A stretch of DNA of 14,844 nucleotides from CAZKMM01 sp964553915. GTDB taxonomy: Bacteria; RBG-13-61-14; DRUE01. The stretch spans positions 1 through 14,844 of the forward strand of contig CAZKMM010000067.1 of assembly GCA_964553915.1 (NCBI GenBank), in the 5' to 3' direction. Shown piece after piece: positions 1 to 6,620 of this stretch. Numbering within the stretch: position 1 is the stretch's first letter; the number at the start of each line of letters is the position of its first letter. A program made the translations under genes and the position numbers. The notes under the pieces are model-generated. The model searched no databases. It had not been told where the DNA came from and was given only the letters and a program-made list of their open reading frames with translations.

Positions 1-2
1 AT

Positions 3-710
3 GTGCTTGGCTCCACACTGGCGAGAAAATCCGACCAGGTGATTTTCACCCGGGCAGGTCCAGAAATAGGGGTTGCCAGCACCAAGGCTTTTATTACCCA
101 GCTAGCAATTTTATATCTTTTTGCCTTGTATCTGGCTCAGCTCAAAAAGAGGCTGAAGCCTGAGGCAAGAAGAGAGCTTCTTCAGGATTTATTAAAAATT
201 CCCGCAATAGTAGAGCAAATTCTGGAAATAGACCCGGCAATTAAGGAGACTGCGAGGAAGTATTATCAGTCCAGGGGATTTTTTTATATTGCCCGGGGGA
301 TTAATTTCCCCATTGCCCTGGAGGGGGCGCTCAAGCTCAAAGAGATTTCTTATATTCATGCGGAAGGCTATCCTGCCGGGGAGCTCAAGCATGGTCCGAT
401 TGCCTTGATTGACCATAATACCTCAGTAGTGGCACTGGTGCCGAGCAATCCGCTTTTTGCCAAGAGCTTCTCTAATCTGGAGGAAGTCTCTGCCCGGCAG
501 GGAAGAGTAATTGCTCTGGGCAATCCGGACCAGGAAAAGAAATTAAAAGAAAAAGCTGAGGAGGTAATTCTGGTTCCCGGGGTTAGAGGGGAACTGGAAC
601 CTCTGGTTCTTACCCCGCCCCTTCAACTTTTTGCCTATCATATTGCGGTCTTAAACGGCACCGATGTTGACCAGCCAAGAAATCTGGCAAAAAGCGTGAC
701 CGTGGAATAG
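3..710 (+). CDS. glmS: Glutamine--fructose-6-phosphate aminotransferase (isomerizing), C-terminal part
   Basis: This is the 3' end of glmS, whose cytoplasmic product makes glucosamine-6-phosphate from fructose-6-phosphate and glutamine, the first step to UDP-GlcNAc. The reading frame is open at the window edge, so the first codon here is not the true start. About 235 of the usual ~610 residues are visible. They cover the end of the first SIS domain, with the family motif AGPEIGVASTKAF near residues 19-31, and the whole second SIS domain with EGALKLKEISYIHAEGYPAG and then GELKHGP. The last residues, PRNLAKSVTVE, match the invariant GlmS tail that carries the active-site lysine. The N-terminal glutaminase domain lies outside the window. 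A 191-bp gap separates it from the helicase gene, so it is probably a separate transcription unit. Confidence 0.97.
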   Translation: MLGSTLARKSDQVIFTRAGPEIGVASTKAFITQLAILYLFALYLAQLKKRLKPEARRELLQDLLKIPAIVEQILEIDPAIKETARKYYQSRGFFYIARGINFPIALEGALKLKEISYIHAEGYPAGELKHGPIALIDHNTSVVALVPSNPLFAKSFSNLEEVSARQGRVIALGNPDQEKKLKEKAEEVILVPGVRGELEPLVLTPPLQLFAYHIAVLNGTDVDQPRNLAKSVTVE

Positions 711-725
711 CTTTTCCCTCTAAGA

Positions 726-744
726 ATTCTTTGGCTCAAAGAAT
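726..744 (+). terminator. Weak stem-loop downstream of glmS
   Basis: Bases 726-733 (ATTCTTTG) pair perfectly with 737-744 (CAAAGAAT) around a 3-nt loop, 16 bp after the glmS stop codon. The stem is AT-rich and no T-run follows directly; the nearest T-rich stretch is about 30 bp further on. It may mark the 3' end of the glmS message, but it is not a convincing intrinsic terminator. Otherwise I see nothing notable in the 191-bp gap before the helicase gene. Confidence 0.22.
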
Positions 745-856
745 AAAGAGAAAATTCAATCAGGGAATTAAAATTTTTCTTTATTTCTTAACGCAAGAAG
801 AGAAGGAATGAAGATATAAAATACTTGGCTTTTTACTTCCTTTTCTTCCTCCTCGC

Positions 857-884
857 TTGAACTAAATTCTCTCTGGTTTATCCT
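857..884 (+). promoter_or_regulatory. Possible promoter for the helicase operon
   Basis: TTGAAC at 857-862 and TATCCT at 879-884 are separated by 16 bp and lie just upstream of the ATG at 902. Each hexamer matches the sigma70 consensus at only four of six positions, so the call is weak. It fits the expectation that the uvrD-protease-hydrolase operon starts here after the glmS gap. No clear Shine-Dalgarno sequence precedes the start codon. Confidence 0.22.
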
Positions 885-901
885 GATATAAAGCTTTAAA
901 A

Positions 902-3121
902 ATGCCCAAGGGAGATTATCTTTCCGAGCTTAATCCGGCTCAGCGGGAAGCGGTCTTAGCTACTGAAGGACCGGTGTTGATTATTGCCGGGGCTGGTTCA
1001 GGCAAGACCCGGGTTTTGATTTATCGGATGATTCATTTAGTTTCTTCCTGCGGAGTTCATCCCGCAAATATTCTGGGCGTGACCTTTACTAACCGGGCTG
1101 CAGAGGAGATGCGGGCAAGAATCCAGAAGCATCTGGGAGAGCTTGCCCGTAGAATCTGGATTGCTACTTTTCATTCCACCTGTGCCCAGATTCTCCGTCA
1201 GGAAATTCATCATCTGGGCTATTCCAGAAATTTTGTGATTTATGATGAGGAAGACAGCTTAAATTTGGTCAAGCGGGTAATGAAGGAGAAAGGGATTGAT
1301 GAAAAGATGGTTCATCCTAAGTGGCTTCGGGCAAGAATAGAAGCAATTAAAAGAGACCTGCTTGATTTTGACTATGAATCTGCTCTGCAGGAAGGAGGAG
1401 TGAGCGAGGCTCTGGCATTGGTATATCAGGGCTATCAGCAACAGCTTCGTCTGAGCAACGCTTTAGATTTTACTGACCTGCTCCTGCTTACCATACAGCT
1501 TTTTCAAAATTATCCTCAGATTCTTGACCGCTATCAGGAGCGGTTTCGCTACATTATGGTTGATGAGTATCAGGATACCAATTATCTTCAGTATCTTCTG
1601 GTGCGGGCACTTGCCAGAAAATATAAAAATATCTGTGTGGTAGGAGATGAAGACCAGTCCATCTACCGCTGGCGGGGAGCGAATATTGAAAACATTTTAA
1701 ATTTCACCAGGGATTTTCCCGGAGCAAAGGTGGTGAAGCTGGAGCAGAACTATCGGAGCACCAAACGGATTATAGAATCTGCCAGTTTTTTAATCAGCCA
1801 TAATCAGAAGCGGATGGGAAAACAGCTCTGGACCGAAAATTCCTCAGGGGAAAAGCTGGAACTGATTGAATGTGAGGATGAGCGAGAAGAAGCCCGGCGA
1901 GTGGTGGAGCAGATTCTCCGGCTCAGCTCTCAGGGTTATCAATGGCGGGATTTTGCGGTTTTTTATCGGGTGAACAGCCAGAGCCGGGTGATCGAGGATG
2001 AGCTTCGCGCTCAGGGTCTTCCCTATCAGATTTTTGGTGGACTTCGGTTTTATGACCGGAAAGAAATCAAAGATATTCTCGCATATCTCAGGCTTCTGGT
2101 TAATCCTGATGACAGCGTGAGCTTGCTCCGGATTATCAATACTCCTGCTCGGGGCATAGGTTCTGCGACGGTGGAAAAATTAACCCGGCTGGCGAATGAA
2201 AAGGGCGGTAGTTTGTTCCAGACCTTAAAGCTGGCGATAAAGTCTAAAGCCTGGTTTAATGACCGCCAGAGGCGAGCCCTGAAAGGCTTTCTTAATTTGA
2301 TGGAGGAGATAAAAAAAGCGTATCAGCCGGGTATTTCTTTATCAGAACTGGTTGAGCTGGTAATGGAAAAAAGCGGGTATGAGCAGGAGCTGGAGCGGGA
2401 GCAGACCGCAGAGGCACTTGCCCGTCTTTCTAATTTAGAGGAGCTGGTTAATGCGGTTTCTGATTATGAGCAGTCAGAGGAGCAGGCAAGTTTAGAGGGA
2501 TTTCTGGAGCGATGCTCCCTGTATCAGGATATAGACAGCTTTTCAGAAGAAGGAATGGTCAGTTTGATGACCCTGCACAGTGCCAAGGGCTTGGAATTTC
2601 CTGTGGTGTTCATCCTCGGGCTGGAAGAGGGGCTTTTCCCTCATATCCGGGCATTAGAAGAAGGAGATGAGGATGAGCTGGAAGAGGAGCGAAGGCTTTT
2701 TTATGTCGGGCTGACCCGGACAAAACAAAGGCTTTATCTTTTCTGGGCTCGCACCCGCAGAATTCGGGGTGCTATGATTTATACGGAGCCAAGCAGATTT
2801 TTAGATGAGCTTCCCGGAGAGCATTTGAAGATAAAGTCAATCAAGGCAAAGGCTCGCTTTTCCCGGGAGGAGAAATTTTCTCCGCAGGACTTTTCTGGGC
2901 ACTCTTCCTCTGAGTTTGATGACCATCCCGGGGTATGGGACAGCGAGCTGGAAGTATGCTGGAAGCCCGGGCTTTTGGTCAGGCATCCCACTTTTGGCGA
3001 AGGAATAATTGAGCGAATTGAAGGGAGCGAAGAAAAAATTAAACTGGTGGTAAAATTTAAACAGGCAGGCAGAAAGAAGCTCATTACCAAATATGCTCAT
3101 CTGGAGTTGATTGATGGATGA
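902..3121 (+). CDS. uvrD: UvrD/PcrA-type superfamily 1A DNA helicase
   Basis: ATP-dependent 3'-5' DNA helicase of the UvrD/Rep/PcrA family, acting in excision repair, mismatch repair or clearance of stalled replication. At 739 residues it has the normal family length. The helicase motifs are present in order: the Q motif around Gln14, Walker A AGAGSGKT at 29-36, motif II VDEYQD at 220-225, motif III GDEDQSIYRWRG starting at 248, motif V with MTLHSAKGLEF around 556-566, and motif VI VGLTRTK at 602-608. The C-terminal ~45 residues (VRHPTFGEGIIERI onward) look like the PcrA/UvrD Tudor-like domain that contacts RNA polymerase, which favours a housekeeping UvrD/PcrA over Rep. It is the first gene of a three-gene operon, and its end overlaps the protease gene. 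UvrD versus PcrA naming is arbitrary here. Confidence 0.96.
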   Translation: MPKGDYLSELNPAQREAVLATEGPVLIIAGAGSGKTRVLIYRMIHLVSSCGVHPANILGVTFTNRAAEEMRARIQKHLGELARRIWIATFHSTCAQILRQEIHHLGYSRNFVIYDEEDSLNLVKRVMKEKGIDEKMVHPKWLRARIEAIKRDLLDFDYESALQEGGVSEALALVYQGYQQQLRLSNALDFTDLLLLTIQLFQNYPQILDRYQERFRYIMVDEYQDTNYLQYLLVRALARKYKNICVVGDEDQSIYRWRGANIENILNFTRDFPGAKVVKLEQNYRSTKRIIESASFLISHNQKRMGKQLWTENSSGEKLELIECEDEREEARRVVEQILRLSSQGYQWRDFAVFYRVNSQSRVIEDELRAQGLPYQIFGGLRFYDRKEIKDILAYLRLLVNPDDSVSLLRIINTPARGIGSATVEKLTRLANEKGGSLFQTLKLAIKSKAWFNDRQRRALKGFLNLMEEIKKAYQPGISLSELVELVMEKSGYEQELEREQTAEALARLSNLEELVNAVSDYEQSEEQASLEGFLERCSLYQDIDSFSEEGMVSLMTLHSAKGLEFPVVFILGLEEGLFPHIRALEEGDEDELEEERRLFYVGLTRTKQRLYLFWARTRRIRGAMIYTEPSRFLDELPGEHLKIKSIKAKARFSREEKFSPQDFSGHSSSEFDDHPGVWDSELEVCWKPGLLVRHPTFGEGIIERIEGSEEKIKLVVKFKQAGRKKLITKYAHLELIDG

Positions 3122-3947
3122 AAAGAAAAAATCCCAAATCCCGCCACCTCGCCATTTAAAAAAACGAGAGAAAGAAGAAGAATATTTCAAAAACTTAGAA
3201 GCAAAGCAAATTCAGGCTTTAAAACAGAAGCTCAAAACCGAGCTAGAAAAAGAAGGAAAACTCCCTTCGGAAAAAGCTCCTTTCCGGGCAAGATTCCGCT
3301 ATCTTTTAGAGGCAATTTTAGTTTTTCTTTTTGCCCTGGTTTTAACCCGGGGACTGGTGAGCTTAAAATCCGACTGGCTGGAAAAATATCTTCATATCAT
3401 TCTTGCTGGCATCTGGCTTTATCTTCCAGCTTTTTTTATGTTCCGGGAAAAAGAATCCCTGGAAGATTTTGCTCTGGCAAGATTAAATTTTTGGGCAAGC
3501 TTAAAATGGTTTTTCTTGATCAGCTTGCTGGTTCTTCCTGGATTTTATTTCGGGCTTTGGTATGGAGCGAGGAGGTTTTTAAGCTATGAATTTCAGCTAA
3601 CCATCCCTGCTCATTTGGGCAATTTGCTTTTATTTCAATTTTTGCTGGTTTCCTTTCCCGAGGAGTGGTTTTTTCGGGGATATTTGCAGGGAAGATTTAA
3701 TCAGGTATTTGGCAGACCGAAAAAATTTTTAGGTGCCCCGCTTGGCTGGGGATGGTTTCTCGCCAGTTTGCTTTTTGCCCTGGCTCATTTTACCATTCGT
3801 GCCCAGCCCGAGCGTCTTTTAGTGTTTTTTCCGGCTCTGGTCTTTGGCTGGCTGAGAGAAAAAACTAATTCTCTGCTCGCCCCGGTGCTTTTTCATTTTC
3901 TTTCTAATTTGAGTTTTATTATCTTTCAGATTAGTTTAATCAGATGA
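3114..3947 (+). CDS. CPBP-family intramembrane metalloprotease (CAAX protease/bacteriocin-processing type)
   Basis: Integral membrane protein of the CPBP (Abi/Rce1-like) glutamic intramembrane protease family. I choose the ATG at 3114 (277 residues), which has GGAG at 3103-3106 seven bases upstream, over a TTG one codon earlier. Residues 1-60 are highly charged and probably helical or coiled and cytoplasmic. Hydrophobic segments follow near 62-82, 92-109, 129-150, 165-182, 212-226, 234-246 and 252-275. The three family signatures are intact: EEWFFR at 183-188 (EExxxR), His225 in ALAHF, and HFLSN at 261-265 (HxxxN). It overlaps the helicase stop by 8 nt and the hydrolase start by 4 nt, so the three genes are translationally coupled. 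Substrate unknown; characterised relatives act in peptide maturation, immunity or prenyl-protein processing. Confidence 0.9.
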   Translation: MDEKKKSQIPPPRHLKKREKEEEYFKNLEAKQIQALKQKLKTELEKEGKLPSEKAPFRARFRYLLEAILVFLFALVLTRGLVSLKSDWLEKYLHIILAGIWLYLPAFFMFREKESLEDFALARLNFWASLKWFFLISLLVLPGFYFGLWYGARRFLSYEFQLTIPAHLGNLLLFQFLLVSFPEEWFFRGYLQGRFNQVFGRPKKFLGAPLGWGWFLASLLFALAHFTIRAQPERLLVFFPALVFGWLREKTNSLLAPVLFHFLSNLSFIIFQISLIR

Positions 3948-4615
3948 TGGGAGAGGAGATTTTTTCTGGAATCTATCTGGTGGGCTCGCCAGAGTTAACT
4001 GCCCCGGAAGATGCCTGCGTGTATTTAGTGGAATTTCCGAAGGAGCTGGTTTTAATTGATGCCGGAGCAGGAAATTCAGTGGATAAAATCATTCAAAATA
4101 TTAAAGCCCTTGGGCTTGCCCCGGAAAAAATCACCAAACTGGTTCTTACTCACTGTCATATAGACCACAGCGGAGGGGCAGGAAAATTTAAACGGCTTTT
4201 AGACCTGACTATAATTGCCCATCAGCGCTGTGCTGAAATTCTGGAGAGTGCGGACCCGGTCAAAACCGCGGGACTATGGTATGGAATTGAGCCGGAGCCG
4301 ATAAAGGTTGACCAGACCTTTTCCACAGACCAGTTAGAGTTAGATTTTGGCAAGGAAAAGCTGGTGCTTCTTTATATTCCCGGGCATTCTCCGGGGTCTA
4401 TTGCGGTTTATCTTGACCGGGCTGGAAAAAGGATTCTTTTTGGACAGGATGTTCACGGACCGCTTCATCCTGCTCTCGGTTCAAACTCCCAGCTTTATCA
4501 GGAGAGCTTGAAAAAGCTTTTATCTTTAAAAGCAGATATTCTTTGCGAAGGGCATTTTGGGATTTACCAGCCAGCTGAGGAAGTGGAGAGATACATCAAA
4601 AGTTTTCTTTCCTGA
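3944..4615 (+). CDS. Metallo-beta-lactamase-fold hydrolase
   Basis: A 223-residue soluble hydrolase of the metallo-beta-lactamase superfamily (glyoxalase II/RNase Z-like fold). Metal ligands are visible: HCHIDH at 70-75 (the HxHxDH motif), His148 in PGHSPGS, Asp169 in FGQDVHG, and His204 in EGHFG. This is the complete set expected for a di-metal site. The family hydrolyses varied thioesters, lactones, phosphoesters and lactams, and nothing here fixes the substrate; the small size resembles stand-alone glyoxalase II-like enzymes. Its start ATG overlaps the protease TGA (ATGA), so it is the last gene of the helicase operon. It converges with the PAS gene on the other strand, with only 4 bp between the two stop codons. 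Confidence 0.92.
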   Translation: MMGEEIFSGIYLVGSPELTAPEDACVYLVEFPKELVLIDAGAGNSVDKIIQNIKALGLAPEKITKLVLTHCHIDHSGGAGKFKRLLDLTIIAHQRCAEILESADPVKTAGLWYGIEPEPIKVDQTFSTDQLELDFGKEKLVLLYIPGHSPGSIAVYLDRAGKRILFGQDVHGPLHPALGSNSQLYQESLKKLLSLKADILCEGHFGIYQPAEEVERYIKSFLS

Positions 4616-4642
4616 AGGGCTATTCTTCCTCAGTTTCTTTTT
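4612..4642 (+). terminator. Possible intrinsic terminator of the helicase operon
   Basis: CTGA-A-GG at 4612-4618 can pair with CCTCAG at 4628-4633 as a six-pair stem with one bulged A and a 9-nt loop. TTTCTTTTT follows at 4634-4642. The stem overlaps the hydrolase stop codon and reaches into the 3' end of the convergent PAS gene. It would work only for plus-strand transcription, because no T-run follows it on the other strand. The stem is short, so this is tentative. Confidence 0.35.
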
Positions 4643-5696
4643 CCACAATAGTGGTGGGAAGGGCGAAAGAAATGGTAGTGCCAATTTTTTTCTGGCTGAC
4701 AATTTTTAGCTCTGCCTTCATTGCCCAGAGCAGGCGGGAGGCAACTAAAAGATTTTTTTGCAAGAGCTTTTCCTGAGGAGAAAGGTCCTGATAATCAGAA
4801 GGGAGCTCGCCAAATAAAGCTGGAAAATCATTCTCGGTTTTAACCAGTTCACTGGCAGAAAGAGAATAAACCAAAATCGGTTCCGGAGATTTCCTCACTT
4901 CCGCACTTAAACCAATAATCTGTCCGGGCGGAATTTGTTCCAGAAGCAAATCCAGCAAAATGACAAATATCCGATTAAGCTTTGCTTCATCTCCCACCAC
5001 TTCTTCCAGCTCCCGCTCATCCAGACGAAGCAATCGGACTTTTTTTCTTTCCGCCCGGGCACGGAAGGAACGAACCGCTAATTTTAAAAGCCGAGAGGGA
5101 GGGAAACGATTTTTTGCCAGCTTAATTTCTCCAATCAGAATCGGTGAGACATCTATCAGGTCATTCAGAGCTTGGATGGACTTTTTTACTAAAGATTGAG
5201 AATTCTGATAAAGCCTTTCATACTCCGCCTGGTCTTCAAGTTCCCGACTAAAAAGAACCGTAAGCTGATTAATCGGACGGTAAATCTCATCTAAAAGATT
5301 TTGAAACAAAGCCTGATTAAGCCGTTGAATCTGCTCCTCTTCTGTCTCCCGGCGAAGACAGACAATCGCTCCGCAGACCTGGTCCTTTTGTAAGATCGGG
5401 TTGAGCTGTGCGAAATAAAACCGGTCATTTTCAGAGATTAAAATTCGTTCGGTTTTTCTGCTTAATTTGATTTTCTCCAGTCCTCTAAGCACCTCCTGAG
5501 AGACCGCAAGAGGCAAAAGCTCCTTCAAATGCCTGCCAATAGAGAGCTTATACTCCAGCCCGAAAATCTCCTCTCCCCGGGGGTTTAAATAAATTAAAAT
5601 CCCCTTTAAATCACAGATAATAATCGGCTCATCCAGATATGCCAGGGCAGTGCGGGTTTTATCCGGGAATTTGCGAATCTTCTCTAAATCGCTCAT
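4620..5696 (-). CDS. PAS-domain protein with a degenerate histidine-kinase-like C-terminal region
   Basis: A 358-residue cytoplasmic protein with no membrane segment or signal peptide. Residues ~15-120 form a PAS domain (LDEPIIICDLKGILIYLNP, then GRHLKELLP and a final strand around GAIVCLRR). A DHp-like helical pair follows (~122-180) and then an HATPase_c-like region (~195-348) ending in KKIGTTISFALP, like the last strand of histidine kinases. The catalytic residues are gone. At the H-box, NLLDEIYRPIN (133-143) aligns with the usual NMSHEIRTPLN and places Asp136 where the phospho-His should be. The N-box helix (GDEAKLNRIFVILLDLL, 235-251) lacks both Asn residues, and no DxGxG ATP-lid motif is seen. 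It is therefore probably a pseudokinase that senses or scaffolds. The upstream TPR gene overlaps its start by ATGA, and AAGGAAGG lies just upstream as the ribosome site. Confidence 0.75.
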   Translation of the reverse strand: MSDLEKIRKFPDKTRTALAYLDEPIIICDLKGILIYLNPRGEEIFGLEYKLSIGRHLKELLPLAVSQEVLRGLEKIKLSRKTERILISENDRFYFAQLNPILQKDQVCGAIVCLRRETEEEQIQRLNQALFQNLLDEIYRPINQLTVLFSRELEDQAEYERLYQNSQSLVKKSIQALNDLIDVSPILIGEIKLAKNRFPPSRLLKLAVRSFRARAERKKVRLLRLDERELEEVVGDEAKLNRIFVILLDLLLEQIPPGQIIGLSAEVRKSPEPILVYSLSASELVKTENDFPALFGELPSDYQDLSPQEKLLQKNLLVASRLLWAMKAELKIVSQKKIGTTISFALPTTIVEKETEEE

Positions 5697-6337
5697 TGTC
5701 CTTCCTTGAACCCGACTAAGCCCTCTTTAGTCAATCTCCAGAGAAGATGAAAGGTCTTAAAAGGCGGAGTGGGGGAAAGCGAGAGGATATCCTCCATACT
5801 CATCTCCCCGTTAACCAGAGAAAGCACAAATCCCTCCTCCTCGGTTAAATTATACTTGACCAGCTCGGAAAGATTAACCTTTAAATACGGAATCTTCTCC
5901 AGAGAAACAAGAGCGGTGATAAATTTTTTTACCAGCCTCATCTTCGCCAGTTCATAATATGCCCGGGCGGTCAGCCACTCGGAAGTCGGCTTTTCTAAAA
6001 ATCGCCTGGAAGCCTCTAAAGCAGAATCTATCTCTCCCTGAGCAAGAAAATTCCTTACCTGATTAAACTCCTGCTCTAAACTGGGTTCGGCTTCTTTCTC
6101 CAGATGTTTAATGGCGGGACCAGGCTCAGGTTCCGGCTCTGCTGGCTTGGTCTTTAGACCGAGCTTTTCCCCCCAGTCCTTTCCCAGCTCTATTTCTAGA
6201 TATTCCCGGGCAGTCTCATTATCCGGGTCCAGCTCCAAAACCTGCTTCCAGAGGTCAACCGCAACCGCATTTTCCCCAATCCCATAATGATAAAGCCCCT
6301 GTTCAAGAAGTTTTTGAACCTGCTCTTCTTTATTCAT
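5693..6337 (-). CDS. TPR protein with a C-terminal helical/winged-helix-like domain
   Basis: A 214-residue protein without signal peptide or membrane segment. Residues ~5-50 form a tetratricopeptide-like helix pair (LEQGLYHYGIGENAVAVDLW, then LELDPDNETAREYLE). A Pro/Glu-rich linker (~62-88) leads to a second helical pair (~86-135). Residues ~143-210 look like the small C-terminal domain often found with TPRs or receiver domains in Desulfobacterota and Acidobacteriota; the pattern is a short strand, EEEGFVLSLVNGEMSMEDIL, then a helix ending in LTKEGLVGF. That resemblance is from memory and is not a database result. It is the first gene of a two-gene minus-strand operon and overlaps the pseudokinase gene by 4 nt, which suggests the two proteins work as a pair, with this one as adaptor. 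Confidence is high that the gene is real and low for function. Confidence 0.72.
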   Translation of the reverse strand: MNKEEQVQKLLEQGLYHYGIGENAVAVDLWKQVLELDPDNETAREYLEIELGKDWGEKLGLKTKPAEPEPEPGPAIKHLEKEAEPSLEQEFNQVRNFLAQGEIDSALEASRRFLEKPTSEWLTARAYYELAKMRLVKKFITALVSLEKIPYLKVNLSELVKYNLTEEEGFVLSLVNGEMSMEDILSLSPTPPFKTFHLLWRLTKEGLVGFKEGQ

Positions 6338-6352
6338 CTTTTTATATCTTTA

Positions 6353-6380
6353 ATTTTAAAAACTTGGAAAAATTTTTCAA
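6353..6380 (-). promoter_or_regulatory. Possible promoter for the TPR-PAS operon
   Basis: On the minus strand TTGAAA (plus coordinates 6375-6380) is followed after 16 bp by TAAAAT (6353-6358). Each matches the sigma70 consensus at five of six positions. Initiation would fall about 9 bases before the start codon at 6337, giving a very short leader with little room for a ribosome site; this counts against it. The -35 hexamer overlaps the inverted repeat at 6363-6381. Confidence 0.33.
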
Positions 6381-6381
6381 G
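6363..6381. repeat. Near-perfect 19-bp palindrome in the divergent control region
   Basis: CTTGGAAAAATTTTTCAAG reads the same on both strands except for one G/T mismatch at 6367/6377. It lies between the divergent TPR and glycyl radical enzyme genes and overlaps the candidate minus-strand -35 box, so it could be an operator. A 10-bp perfect palindrome (AAGAATTCTT, 6382-6391) follows directly. AT-rich DNA produces such repeats by chance, so confidence is limited. Confidence 0.35.
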
Positions 6382-6417
6382 AAGAATTCTTTCAAAAGTG
6401 TTTTTTTTGTTTCCAGC

Positions 6418-6441
6418 AATAAAATTCTGGATAATTTTATT
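6418..6441. repeat. 9-bp inverted repeat in the divergent control region
   Basis: AATAAAATT (6418-6426) and AATTTTATT (6433-6441) are perfect inverted repeats separated by CTGGAT, a layout typical of a dimeric regulator site. It lies 180 bp upstream of the glycyl radical enzyme start and about 80 bp upstream of the TPR start. The 283-bp gap 6338-6620 otherwise holds AT-rich sequence with no ORF or RNA gene that I can support. The regulator is unknown. Confidence 0.35.
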
Positions 6442-6559
6442 ATTGATTTTTCAAAGCTTATCCTAAATAATTTTCAAGCTCTGCCCTTTCGGGATGAAGT
6501 CAGAGTTTATCCTCGTTAAATTTTTTTTCTCGCTCAAATTCTACCGGTTTTTTATAAAT

Positions 6560-6588
6560 TTGGTTTTCCTCTCCCAGTGGTCTAAAAT
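6560..6588 (+). promoter_or_regulatory. Possible promoter for the glycyl radical enzyme operon
   Basis: TTGGTT (6560-6565) and TAAAAT (6583-6588) are separated by 17 bp. The -10 matches the consensus at five of six positions; the -35 is poor beyond TTG. Transcription would begin near 6595, leaving a leader of about 26 nt that contains AAAAGG roughly 10 bases before the ATG at 6621. No sigma54-type GG-N10-GC element was seen upstream. Confidence 0.33.
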
Positions 6589-6620
6589 ATAAAAAATAAA
6601 CCAAAAAAGGATGACGGGGA

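Noticed and set aside
6443..6454. TTGATTTTTCAA resembles half of an FNR/CRP-type site near the anaerobic GRE operon.
   Set aside because: The TTGA and TCAA arms are 4 bp apart and not the 6 bp required for FNR, so the geometry is wrong.
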